50,170 nucleotides of DNA from positions 1 through 50,170 of the forward strand of contig JAMPAV010000010.1 of assembly GCA_023667055.1 (NCBI GenBank), in the 5' to 3' direction. The notes under the pieces were generated by a model. The model was not told the DNA's origin and ran no database searches. It saw nothing but the letters and a program-made list of their open reading frames with translations. This DNA is from Muribaculum sp. GTDB taxonomy: Bacteria; Bacteroidota; Bacteroidia; Bacteroidales; Muribaculaceae. This document shows, piece by piece, positions 1 through 7,704 of this stretch. The position numbers were made by a program, and so were the translations under genes. Within the stretch, counting starts at the first letter, position 1; each line of letters starts with the position of its first letter.

Positions 1-187
1 GAAGATGCTATGGCATGAAATTCCAGACTCTTCGGCATGTCCGCTGAATAGTTACCAAAAAAATATAATAAAATCATTATATCAACGACTGTTTCCAAAC
101 CAAGATGATATGTCTCATAAAAATGTTATTTAATATAAAAATGCCGTACAACATAATACATAATTAGTTTTTTTCATATTTTTATCG

Positions 188-195
188 TAATTTTG
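188..195 (+). promoter_or_regulatory. Bacteroides-type -7 promoter element
   Basis: TAATTTTG matches the TAnnTTTG -7 consensus and ends 19 bases before the ATG at 215. The -33 region is only T-rich. It would drive the three-gene unit 215-1856. Confidence 0.6.
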
Positions 196-214
196 CAGAA
201 CAAACAAGACGGTT

Positions 215-760
215 ATGAAAAAAGAGGTACTTACAACAGCAGAGGCGAAGCGTCTGCTGGAACTGGAAAAGGAAATAGACATCGAGAATTCCGACAGCAC
301 AAGATTGAGATCGGAGGATCTGTTTGTGGGCAAAAGGTACACACTGCTTTCAGTTAACGGTATCAAGCAGGAAAAATTCTATCTCTCGATTAAACGGAGT
401 GCCAAAAAAATCGCAAAGATTTCTTTTCATCACTTTCACGGGGACACTTCCAAATGCCTATTCAGGATAGATTTTGCCGGGACGCACAAGAACCCCGAGG
501 TTGCATCAGCTGCTGTCCCCGACAATTTTGCAGCCCATGCCGGGGAGGTTATTCTGGAATCTCATGTCCACTATTATCTGGAAGGTGAAGACGAAAATTG
601 GGCATTGCCTATCGGGGAGACGGAGTTCAGGGATTTTTCACAAATCAGCAACCTCGAAGACTCAATACAGGATATCATCAACAAGGTGAATGAACATATA
701 CACCTGACCACACGTATTATATACGATAAATCCATACCTTATGATGGGGCAGACAAATGA
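215..760 (+). CDS. DUF6978 family protein
   Basis: A 181-residue soluble protein with no signal peptide or membrane segment. The overall pattern (charged helical start, then a beta-rich middle with a HHFHGD stretch near residues 72-77 and a HVHYYLEGED stretch near 117-126) fits the DUF6978 family, whose function is unknown. Its 3' end overlaps the next gene by 20 bases, so the two are probably translationally coupled. The ATG follows a -7 promoter element by 19 bases. In phages and islands, DUF6978 proteins often sit beside DUF1828 proteins; an anti-phage or toxin-antitoxin role is only inference. Confidence 0.7.
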   Translation: MKKEVLTTAEAKRLLELEKEIDIENSDSTRLRSEDLFVGKRYTLLSVNGIKQEKFYLSIKRSAKKIAKISFHHFHGDTSKCLFRIDFAGTHKNPEVASAAVPDNFAAHAGEVILESHVHYYLEGEDENWALPIGETEFRDFSQISNLEDSIQDIINKVNEHIHLTTRIIYDKSIPYDGADK

Positions 761-1541
761 AATAAACAAGCTCATCGCCAACTATTACCAATGGCTTGCC
801 GACAATACGATTGTCAGCCATGATCGACAGACAGACTGGTTTGCGGTCAACACACCCTTTGTCGGCCTTATGAACGACCACATTGAGATTTTCGTCAAGA
901 AAGTCGGAGACAAAATATATTTGTCAGACGACGGCGAAACGATCTGGAATCTCGAATCGCTTGGTGTCAACGTGCTTAAATCTTCTTCAAGGAAGAAAAT
1001 ACTTCGCTGTATCGAATTGAATTACGGTGTGAAGATAAATGAAAAGGAAATCACCTCTGAAGCCACCATTGACAATTTCCCGGCGAAGAAGCACGCACTG
1101 CTTCAAGCAATCCAGCAGGTTTCTGATCTGAAAATGACAAAGAAACAAAACGTCATAAGCCTTTTCTCGGAGGACTTTAGGGGGTATCTTGACTCCGAGA
1201 ATGTCATTTACACACCCCAGTTTAATTTGATTGGCAAGAGCGGTCTATCGTTTGTATTCGATTTCCAGATAGCCGGAAGAAACGACGAGTCAGTGATTCG
1301 GACATTCAACAGTCTCAGTCAGTCAACTGTTGCTGGATTTCTTTTTGGTATAGGCGATATTCGTGAAGAACGCGAGAACACCACCGGAAAGAAACTGCAT
1401 TGCATGGCGGTTATCAACGATCTGGAAAGGACACCGGACAAGGATTTCCTTAATGCTCTGAGAGAATATGACTGCAAACCTCTGCTGTGGTCGCAGAAGG
1501 GAACGGGATGGAATGTGGAGACACTTCAACATGTGTCATAA
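741..1541 (+). CDS. DUF1828 and DUF1829 domain protein
   Basis: A 266-residue soluble protein. Residues about 30-120 look like DUF1828 (it has the IYLSDDGETIWNLESLGV block) and residues about 150-245 look like DUF1829 (the FDFQIAGRNDESVIRTFN block). This two-domain layout is a known family of unknown biochemical activity found in mobile DNA of many phyla. It overlaps the DUF6978 gene by 20 bases and is followed after 30 bases by an XRE regulator, so all three probably form one operon. The start could also be the next codon, an ATG at 744. The family call is fairly firm, the role is not known. Confidence 0.75.
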   Translation: MMGQTNEINKLIANYYQWLADNTIVSHDRQTDWFAVNTPFVGLMNDHIEIFVKKVGDKIYLSDDGETIWNLESLGVNVLKSSSRKKILRCIELNYGVKINEKEITSEATIDNFPAKKHALLQAIQQVSDLKMTKKQNVISLFSEDFRGYLDSENVIYTPQFNLIGKSGLSFVFDFQIAGRNDESVIRTFNSLSQSTVAGFLFGIGDIREERENTTGKKLHCMAVINDLERTPDKDFLNALREYDCKPLLWSQKGTGWNVETLQHVS

Positions 1542-1571
1542 CGCATGATTTAATTGGAATTTCGGAGCATT

Positions 1572-1856
1572 ATGGAGACAAATGAGATGTTTGTACCGAT
1601 ACATGCGGTACACCCCTTTGATATTCTCAAGGATGAGCTTGAGGCGAGAGGCTTCAGGCAAAAGGACTTTGCCAAGGCTCTCAACATGCAAGGCTCCAAT
1701 TTCAGCAGAATGCTCAGGGAGAAACCGGATCTGACCGCAGAGGTTGCGCTCATGCTTGAAAAGGAACTCGGCATACCGTTTGGCGAATGGATGAGTTTTC
1801 AGGAGCGTTATATGAGAGATAAACTCAGGATTTATCAGTCGCCAAAACTCGTGTAA
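1572..1856 (+). CDS. XRE/HigA-like DNA-binding protein
   Basis: A 94-residue protein starting METNEMF. A helix-turn-helix runs over roughly residues 16-65, with the typical GFRQKDFAKALN and SNFSRMLREK turns. It resembles HigA-type antitoxins and small XRE regulators. I take the ATG at 1572 rather than an upstream in-frame TTG at 1554. It is the last gene of the unit starting at 215 and lies just before a strong terminator. No HigB toxin lies next to it, so it more likely autoregulates the DUF6978-DUF1828 genes. That regulatory role is inferred from position. Confidence 0.8.
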   Translation: METNEMFVPIHAVHPFDILKDELEARGFRQKDFAKALNMQGSNFSRMLREKPDLTAEVALMLEKELGIPFGEWMSFQERYMRDKLRIYQSPKLV

Positions 1857-1906
1857 TGCCATTCTGCTGAATTTTCTTTATATTACGTGTGACTTCAAGG
1901 TTAACG

Positions 1907-1940
1907 AGCGGCTTCCGAATCTAATCGGAAGCCGCTTTTC
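1907..1940 (+). terminator. Rho-independent terminator
   Basis: A perfect 12-base stem (1907-1918 with 1925-1936), six-base loop, then TTTTC. It closes the transcript of the three-gene unit. Confidence 0.9.
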
Positions 1941-2099
1941 ATATAGTGATGCTTCATTGGCTTCATTGAAAAGGAATTGAGGAAAGATTATATTCTTAAC
2001 CACGCCATATTGCATTTTATAGAAACACATTATTTACAACTATTATTTTACAAATCAAATATAAATATAAATAATAGTGATTTTATTAAAAATATTTAC

Positions 2100-2107
2100 T
2101 ATCTTTG
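2100..2107 (+). promoter_or_regulatory. -7 element just upstream of ATG 2112
   Basis: TATCTTTG fits TAnnTTTG and ends four bases before the ATG, so the predicted transcript would be leaderless or nearly so. No clear TTTG lies 19-20 bases upstream. Confidence 0.55.
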
Positions 2108-2111
2108 CATC

Positions 2112-2651
2112 ATGGCAAAAGTCAGTGGAGGAACACGGAATTATTCTCATCGCGACGGCACGCTTGCCAAGCGGCGTGGGGAGTTCAATCAGCTTATGGA
2201 GAGCGGATATGATCGCTCGCGTTCCTACATGTCGCCAAAAGGAGGATTCAAGGCTGTCCATCCGGATCATAATGCTCCCGGAGTAGGTGACAAAGCTGAA
2301 GAACGATGCAATGTTCTTGCAGATAAAGGTTATCGGGTATATCTTGATTCGGAAAGGAGTGAGATTGAGTTTCAAAAAGTCAAAGATGGGCGGTTTGAAA
2401 AATTCCCAATGGACACCAAGACTATTAATGAAACTGGTAAATACACAATCAAGCGAGCATTGGAATCAGCTGCAAAACAAGGGGCAAGGGTCGTGGTTCT
2501 GATACAGGATACTAAAGCGATGACAAGAGATTATGTTGAATCACAACTGAAACTATTCTCTGAAAAATCTCCGAAGTTAGCACGTGATAAGATAGAATGG
2601 GCTATAGTGGTAGGTTTGAGTGGCAACGTTCACCGACATAAACTGAAATAA
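2112..2651 (+). CDS. Orphan CdiA-CT/BECR-like nuclease toxin domain (putative)
   Basis: A 179-residue soluble protein starting MAKVSGG. The second half (LADKGYRVYL near residue 65, DGRFEKFPMD near 90, then TGKYTIKRALESAAKQGARVV) has the order of charged strands and helices seen in CdiA C-terminal tRNase-type domains and in toxin tails of Bacteroidales MuF phage proteins. This is recognition by pattern; no catalytic residue can be assigned with confidence. I prefer the ATG at 2112, since the open frame back to 1977 is AT-rich and a promoter element ends at 2107. No immunity gene is obvious beside it, and downstream sits a minus-strand RNA. Confidence 0.5.
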   Translation: MAKVSGGTRNYSHRDGTLAKRRGEFNQLMESGYDRSRSYMSPKGGFKAVHPDHNAPGVGDKAEERCNVLADKGYRVYLDSERSEIEFQKVKDGRFEKFPMDTKTINETGKYTIKRALESAAKQGARVVVLIQDTKAMTRDYVESQLKLFSEKSPKLARDKIEWAIVVGLSGNVHRHKLK

Positions 2652-2755
2652 AAAAACGGCATCGGGAACTCACCCCAGCCGTTGCGGAGAGCGTTGCTGC
2701 CCAATCGCAGCCGAAGCCGGGGGGATTCGTGGTTCTCCTACCTCAGTTAACCTCT
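2651..2755 (-). ncRNA. Candidate small RNA 1 (minus strand)
   Basis: No reading frame is convincing in this GC-rich spacer. On the minus strand an exact promoter (TTTG 2788-2791, 19-base spacer, TAATTTTG 2761-2768) is followed about 100 bases later by a hairpin (AACGGC with GCCGTT plus GGG with CCC, 2655-2683) and seven T. The predicted RNA is about 100 nt and would end across the stop codon of the gene ending at 2651. Its 5' side diverges from the Rha gene at 2794. Confidence 0.6.
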
Positions 2756-2760
2756 CACTG

Positions 2761-2791
2761 CAAAATTAATAAATAATCTTCAAACGACAAA
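2761..2791 (-). promoter_or_regulatory. Consensus minus-strand promoter for small RNA 1
   Basis: On the minus strand it reads TTTG, 19 bases, TAATTTTG, an exact Bacteroides primary sigma promoter pointing away from the gene at 2794. Confidence 0.75.
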
Positions 2792-2793
2792 AT

Positions 2794-3552
2794 ATGAAAG
2801 ACCTCAAGATTTTTAACACCGACAAAGAGCAGACGATGACATCGCTCCAAGTCGCAGAGATTACCGGTAAGCAACACGCACACATTATGCGTGATATCCG
2901 CAATCTATTAGAGCAAGGAGTTAACGCATCCAACTTTGGATTGGTTGAATACAAAGACTCAAAGGGTGAAGCAAGACCTTGCTACGAACTTACCAAAAAA
3001 GGATGCTTAATCCTCGCAAGTGGCTACAACGCTTTGCTCCGAGAGAAAATTATCAATCGTTGGATCGAGCTTGAAACCGCTGTCAAGCTCAACGTTCCCC
3101 AGACTTATTCGCAGGCTTTGTTGTTGGCGGCAAAACAAGCCGAGCAAATAGAGGAACAACAGCGTCTGCTTATCGCTCAATCAGCTGTTATCACTGAGCA
3201 GACCGAAGCAATATCGCAGATGCAACCGAAAGTTGACTATTGTGACATTATACTGAAATCTCCGTCAACCGTGCTCGTAAAACAAATTGCGCAAGACTAC
3301 GGAATGACTGCCAATAAGCTTAACAAGACACTCGCTGATATGAAAATTCAGTACAAGCGTGGCAAGCAATGGATTTTGTATGGCAAATATGTATCAAAGC
3401 GTTATGTGCAATCCACAACCGAACCATATAACAATTCAAAGAATGGCTACACTTATACTCTGACTAAATGGACACAGAAAGGCCGTATCTTCCTATACAA
3501 CGAATTGAAGAGCCGCGGCATCCTGCCATTGATAGAGCAATCCCCTTTTTAA
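2794..3552 (+). CDS. Phage regulatory protein, Rha domain plus KilA-C/ANT domain
   Basis: A 252-residue DNA-binding regulator. Residues about 12-95 match the Rha family (MTSLQVAEITGKQHAHIMRDIRNL, ELTKKGCLILASGY). A short coiled linker (EQIEEQQRLLIAQSAVITEQ) leads to a C-terminal KilA-C antirepressor domain (about 150-250: STVLVKQIAQDYGMTANKLNK, TQKGRIFLYNEL). Such Rha-KilAC proteins act as phage antirepressors or lysogeny/lysis regulators. The A6 run in its 5' part is in frame here. It is the first gene of the late block and is separated from it by only nine bases. Confidence 0.9.
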   Translation: MKDLKIFNTDKEQTMTSLQVAEITGKQHAHIMRDIRNLLEQGVNASNFGLVEYKDSKGEARPCYELTKKGCLILASGYNALLREKIINRWIELETAVKLNVPQTYSQALLLAAKQAEQIEEQQRLLIAQSAVITEQTEAISQMQPKVDYCDIILKSPSTVLVKQIAQDYGMTANKLNKTLADMKIQYKRGKQWILYGKYVSKRYVQSTTEPYNNSKNGYTYTLTKWTQKGRIFLYNELKSRGILPLIEQSPF

Positions 3553-3561
3553 TTTGAAAAC

Positions 3562-4344
3562 ATGAGCATCGAACTATCCAGATACGACACCTACATTCCT
3601 GATTGCCTGTTCCCAACGGACAACCAAATGGAGATACCGACCCTGCGGCTTGATATGCAACCGCAGTTGGTGGAGGTGCCGTTCCTATGCTTCGGAGAGC
3701 AGAAGCGCACCAAGAATATGGGCGGCCACGGAACGCTCCATTTCTATACCGATGACTATCGTTGGCAATCTATCTATGAACACCCGGAGAAGATACTCGC
3801 GCATAATCCAGCGAATATCGTTGAGCCGAACTACTCGCTATTCAACGAAACGCCTGTTGCTTTCGGTCTGCAATTCGTGTATAAGAAACGATGGATCGCT
3901 CGGCAGATGCAAGAGCGAGGCATTGGCGTGTTTGTTGACCTCAATGTAGCGAATAAGTTTTATGCCATCAATCTCTTTGGCGTACCAAAAGGATATGGCT
4001 CATTTTGCACTCGCGGATATTCCGACCGGCTTCCGGCTCTTGAATATGAGTATATGCTTGCGGAGCGTATCGCTGATGGCAATCGCCTCACATTCGTGGT
4101 CTATGGAGGTGGCGAAGTTGTGAAGCAGTGGTGTCGTGACCATGGTTGTGTTTATGTTACGCCTGCTGTTGCTATCAAGAACAGAATTAAAGCCATCGAG
4201 CAGATGAAGCGCAATGTCGCGTCTTTCGACAACCAGTCGCTGATTGACAGCCTTCCGATTAAGGAATTTCCGACAAAAGAGGAACTGATGTCTCGTCAGG
4301 TCGAATCCTTCAAGAATAAACATGATAAAATCCGTAAGATATGA
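3562..4344 (+). CDS. DUF4417 domain protein
   Basis: A 260-residue cytoplasmic protein. The central part (NPANIVEPNYSLFNETP near residues 92-108, then GVFVDLNVANKFYAINLFGVP near 140 and FVVYGGGEVVKQWC near 190) fits DUF4417, a family found in phages and mobile elements whose activity is unknown. Its stop overlaps the terminase small-subunit start (ATGA), which suggests coupled translation and perhaps a job in packaging or DNA sensing. The last 40 residues are a charged helical tail. Confidence 0.75.
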   Translation: MSIELSRYDTYIPDCLFPTDNQMEIPTLRLDMQPQLVEVPFLCFGEQKRTKNMGGHGTLHFYTDDYRWQSIYEHPEKILAHNPANIVEPNYSLFNETPVAFGLQFVYKKRWIARQMQERGIGVFVDLNVANKFYAINLFGVPKGYGSFCTRGYSDRLPALEYEYMLAERIADGNRLTFVVYGGGEVVKQWCRDHGCVYVTPAVAIKNRIKAIEQMKRNVASFDNQSLIDSLPIKEFPTKEELMSRQVESFKNKHDKIRKI

Positions 4345-4799
4345 AGAATTTGAGACCCAAACAGGAAAACTTTTGCAATTACTATGTCGAGAGCGGCAAT
4401 GCTTCCGATGCCTATCGCAGGGCATACGGATGTGAGAAAATGAAACCCAAGACGGTCAACAGAAAAGCCGTGGAACTTCTTTCCAACGGCAAGATTACGG
4501 CAAGGGTCAATGAACTGCAGGCTGAGATAAAGGCAAAATCTGACATAAAGAAAGAGGACATAGTAAGGCTCTGCGCAAGGGTCCTCAATGGAGAGGATGT
4601 GACAGATTATACCGAGACTGTCGGTGAAACCCAAAAGACCAAGTCCGTCTCGAAGACATGGGCGGCAGAAAGACTTTGTAAGATGCTCGGTTTTGATTCT
4701 CCCACGGAATTGAATGTCAACAAAGGCGATGAGGAAATGTCGCGAGATGACATGATCAAGGAGATTGAGCGTCTTGAAAATCTAAGGAACAGAGACTGA
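4341..4799 (+). CDS. Phage terminase small subunit
   Basis: A 152-residue protein of the Terminase_2 type. The start RPKQENFCNYYVESGNASDAYRRAYG is the classical helix-turn-helix that binds the packaging site, followed by a middle helical oligomerisation part and a C-terminal segment that contacts the large subunit. It overlaps DUF4417 by four bases and precedes the large subunit by 18 bases. Length and order are typical. Confidence 0.92.
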   Translation: MKNLRPKQENFCNYYVESGNASDAYRRAYGCEKMKPKTVNRKAVELLSNGKITARVNELQAEIKAKSDIKKEDIVRLCARVLNGEDVTDYTETVGETQKTKSVSKTWAAERLCKMLGFDSPTELNVNKGDEEMSRDDMIKEIERLENLRNRD

Positions 4800-4817
4800 G
4801 TGTAAATTTTAATCGGC

Positions 4818-6293
4818 ATGTTGACGGCAGACCAGTTGAAGCGTAGGTTGGAATTGGAACAGCGTGTCCTGGAAAGGGATGCGGTATGCTCATTCTATCG
4901 TTTCCTGGACTATAAAGACCCACGCTATCAGCGTCAATGGTTGCACAAAGCGATAGCCCAGCATTGCCAAATGCTTTATGAGGGCAGGATTAAGAACCTT
5001 ATGGTGTTCATGCCACCCCAGCACGGCAAAAGCACCGTTGTATCCGAAGCGTTTCCTGCATGGGTTTTGGGTAAGAATCCGAGATTGAAAGTTGTGGGAA
5101 GTTCCTATGCGTCCGGCCTTGCAGAGAAAGTGTCTCGTAATATTCAACTCATCATAGATGACAATAAGTATCAGGCTATTTTCCCTAACACGTGTTTGAA
5201 CGGCATGAACCATCGCCGTATGCAAAGTTACAAACGAAATGATGATTATTTCGACATCTTGGATTACAATGGATTCTATAAGGCAGTTGGAGTCGGTGGA
5301 AGCCTTACAGGTACACCTGTAGATATAGGAATCATAGATGACCCGGTCAAGGACGCTATGGAGGCGTATTCCACAACATACAGAGAAAGGATCTGGGACT
5401 GGTACACATCGGTATTCCTTACCCGACTCCACAACGAGAGTAAGCAACTGTTCATTATGACGCGGTGGCACGAGGATGACCTTGCCGGGCGCATATTGAG
5501 GTATGAGCCGGAGAAATGGACTGTATTGAAGATACCGGCTATCCGCGAAACCCTTGATGATGGGAATGATTTTGATCCGCGCCAAGTGGGCGAAGCACTG
5601 TGGCCGGAACGGCATTCATTGGAGCGATTGCTCGCCACAAAGAAACGTTCCGCAAAAGTGTTCTCTGCCCTTTATCAGCAGTCGCCGACCATTGAGGGCG
5701 GCAATATCATCCGAGAGGCATGGTTCAAATATATATCTCCAGAGGAGTTTAAGCGCAAGAGGGAGCGCAGGGAACTTGATTGCCCGATACATTTCTTCAT
5801 AGACACTGCATTCACGGAGAAAACCACAAACGACCCGACAGGCATAATCGGTGCTTGTTGCATCGACAATAATCTCTACATCACCTGTGCGGAAAAGGTG
5901 AACCTGAAATTCCCCGACCTTGTGCGGCATATCCCGGAATATGTAAAAATGAACGGCTACAACCGATTCAGTTCAATCCGCATAGAGCCGAAAGCAAACG
6001 GATTGTCAGTTATTGACCAGTTGGAGGAACTGACCGACCTGAATGTTGTGGCTACACCGACACCGAGAGAAAGCAAAGAAACACGCCTTAACGCGGCTTC
6101 TCCTTTTGTAGAAAGTGGCCGGGTGTATCTTGTCAAAGGAATATGGAACGAAGAATTTGTAAGTGAGGTATGCGGTTTCCCGGCCATGCCCCACGATGAG
6201 TTTGTTGACCTCCTTGGCTATGCCATTGACTTCTGCCACGACGATGCGGAGGATATGACAGATGAGGAGATAATGAGATTAGGATTCTTATAA
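4818..6293 (+). CDS. Phage terminase large subunit
   Basis: A 491-residue packaging motor. The ATPase part carries a Walker A motif FMPPQHGKST (residues 64-73), Walker B IGIIDDP (170-176) and the coupling-type TRWHEDD (215-221). The nuclease part starts with FIDTAFTEKTTNDPTG (D329, D339) and ends with PHDEFVD (458-464), giving the acidic residues of the RNase H-like headful nuclease. All key residues seem present and the length is normal. It would cut and pump DNA into the procapsid through the portal encoded next. Confidence 0.95.
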   Translation: MLTADQLKRRLELEQRVLERDAVCSFYRFLDYKDPRYQRQWLHKAIAQHCQMLYEGRIKNLMVFMPPQHGKSTVVSEAFPAWVLGKNPRLKVVGSSYASGLAEKVSRNIQLIIDDNKYQAIFPNTCLNGMNHRRMQSYKRNDDYFDILDYNGFYKAVGVGGSLTGTPVDIGIIDDPVKDAMEAYSTTYRERIWDWYTSVFLTRLHNESKQLFIMTRWHEDDLAGRILRYEPEKWTVLKIPAIRETLDDGNDFDPRQVGEALWPERHSLERLLATKKRSAKVFSALYQQSPTIEGGNIIREAWFKYISPEEFKRKRERRELDCPIHFFIDTAFTEKTTNDPTGIIGACCIDNNLYITCAEKVNLKFPDLVRHIPEYVKMNGYNRFSSIRIEPKANGLSVIDQLEELTDLNVVATPTPRESKETRLNAASPFVESGRVYLVKGIWNEEFVSEVCGFPAMPHDEFVDLLGYAIDFCHDDAEDMTDEEIMRLGFL

Positions 6294-6303
6294 AAATCGA
6301 AAT

Positions 6304-7701
6304 ATGGAAGAAATAGACAGAATAATCAGCAGTTCTACACCTGATGATGCGATTGCATACCTTACCGAAAAAAGCGTTGACGTAAGAAACTGGGATGACT
6401 CGCTAAAGGAATATGAACCGGAATTGCACAGGATAGTAAACGATCACCTTGACCGCAAGGACAAGAAGCGCGATGACGGAAGTTTTGAAAAAGCAGCACG
6501 AATCCCTATCGGTCTGGAGCAATTGCTTACCAAACGTATGTGTGAGTTTATGTTTGCCATTCCGGTAAAAAGAACGTATCACAATACCGAAGAAAACGAA
6601 ACCCGACAGGCAATTGCCAAAGCAAAGGAAGCAATCTACAAACAAGCAAGAATAGATACCATAAACAATAAAAGGGCATTAAACTATTTTGCCGCCTGTG
6701 AGGTATTCACTGTGTGGTATGTAGTAGAATCTCCGAATACTCTCTATGGTTTCAACAGCAGATACAAATTAAAGTGCAAGACGTATTCACCAATGGATGG
6801 GACTGCACTATATCCGCTCTTCGATGAGACCGGCGATCTGGTGGCCATGTCGGTGAAATATTCGCGTATGGTCAAGAAAGAAAAAATATGGTATTTTGAG
6901 ACCTATACAGCAAATAAGCATTATAAATGGTCGCAGAAGAATAGTGTCTGGGAGTCAGAAAAAGACGATATTCTCCCTGTTGGCAAGATACCCGGAGTCT
7001 ATACCTACCGACATAAACCGATATGGCATGGATTGTCGGTGCTTCGTGAGGAAATAGAATACACCATATCCCGCAATTCCGATGTCATAGCCTATAATGC
7101 CGCCCCGATATTGAAAGTCATAGGCACTTTGGTAGGCGGCAAGGAAGACAAAGGGGAAACGCGCCGTCTCGTCCGCGTTAAAGACGGCGGTGATGTAGGG
7201 TATGTGTCATGGGCACAGGCTATCGAGGCTTTGAAATATCATATCGACACGCTTACCAAGTTGTTCTGGAGTCAGTCGCAGATGCCTGACATTTCCTTTG
7301 CCAACATGATGAGCCTTGGCAATATCGGGTTTGATGCACGGCAAACCTTGCTAACTGATGCGCACCTCAAAGTGGGTGATGAGGCCGGAACTTGGATTGA
7401 GTCTTTCGAGCGAGAATCAAATGTTATCGATGCATTCCTGAAACTGATGAATGTGTCGTGGGCTTCGGAGGTCGATAATGTGGAAGTGGAGCATTGTATT
7501 ACTCCGTTTATTCAACAGGACGAGAAAGCCACTATTGAGCGTATTCAGGCGGCTAACGGCGGCAAGCCTATTATGTCGCAACTTGAATCCATCAAAGAGT
7601 TCGGTCATTCCACCAATCCCGAGGAGACGTTGAATCAGATACGCGAGGATGAAACCGGTGGTTTAATGGCAGAAATGTTTACACAGGAACAGACAATGTA
7701 A
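6304..7701 (+). CDS. Phage portal protein (SPP1 gp6 type)
   Basis: A 465-residue protein placed between terminase and MuF, as in SPP1-like phages. It has the portal pattern of an N-terminal charged segment, the ARIPIGLEQLLTKRMCEFMFA block (about 66-86) and the central HGLSVLREEIEYTISRNSDVIAYNAAPILKV block (about 240-270). It would form the dodecameric DNA channel at the capsid vertex. The start ATG lies 11 bases after the terminase stop. Confidence 0.93.
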   Translation: MEEIDRIISSSTPDDAIAYLTEKSVDVRNWDDSLKEYEPELHRIVNDHLDRKDKKRDDGSFEKAARIPIGLEQLLTKRMCEFMFAIPVKRTYHNTEENETRQAIAKAKEAIYKQARIDTINNKRALNYFAACEVFTVWYVVESPNTLYGFNSRYKLKCKTYSPMDGTALYPLFDETGDLVAMSVKYSRMVKKEKIWYFETYTANKHYKWSQKNSVWESEKDDILPVGKIPGVYTYRHKPIWHGLSVLREEIEYTISRNSDVIAYNAAPILKVIGTLVGGKEDKGETRRLVRVKDGGDVGYVSWAQAIEALKYHIDTLTKLFWSQSQMPDISFANMMSLGNIGFDARQTLLTDAHLKVGDEAGTWIESFERESNVIDAFLKLMNVSWASEVDNVEVEHCITPFIQQDEKATIERIQAANGGKPIMSQLESIKEFGHSTNPEETLNQIREDETGGLMAEMFTQEQTM

Positions 7702-7704
7702 CCA

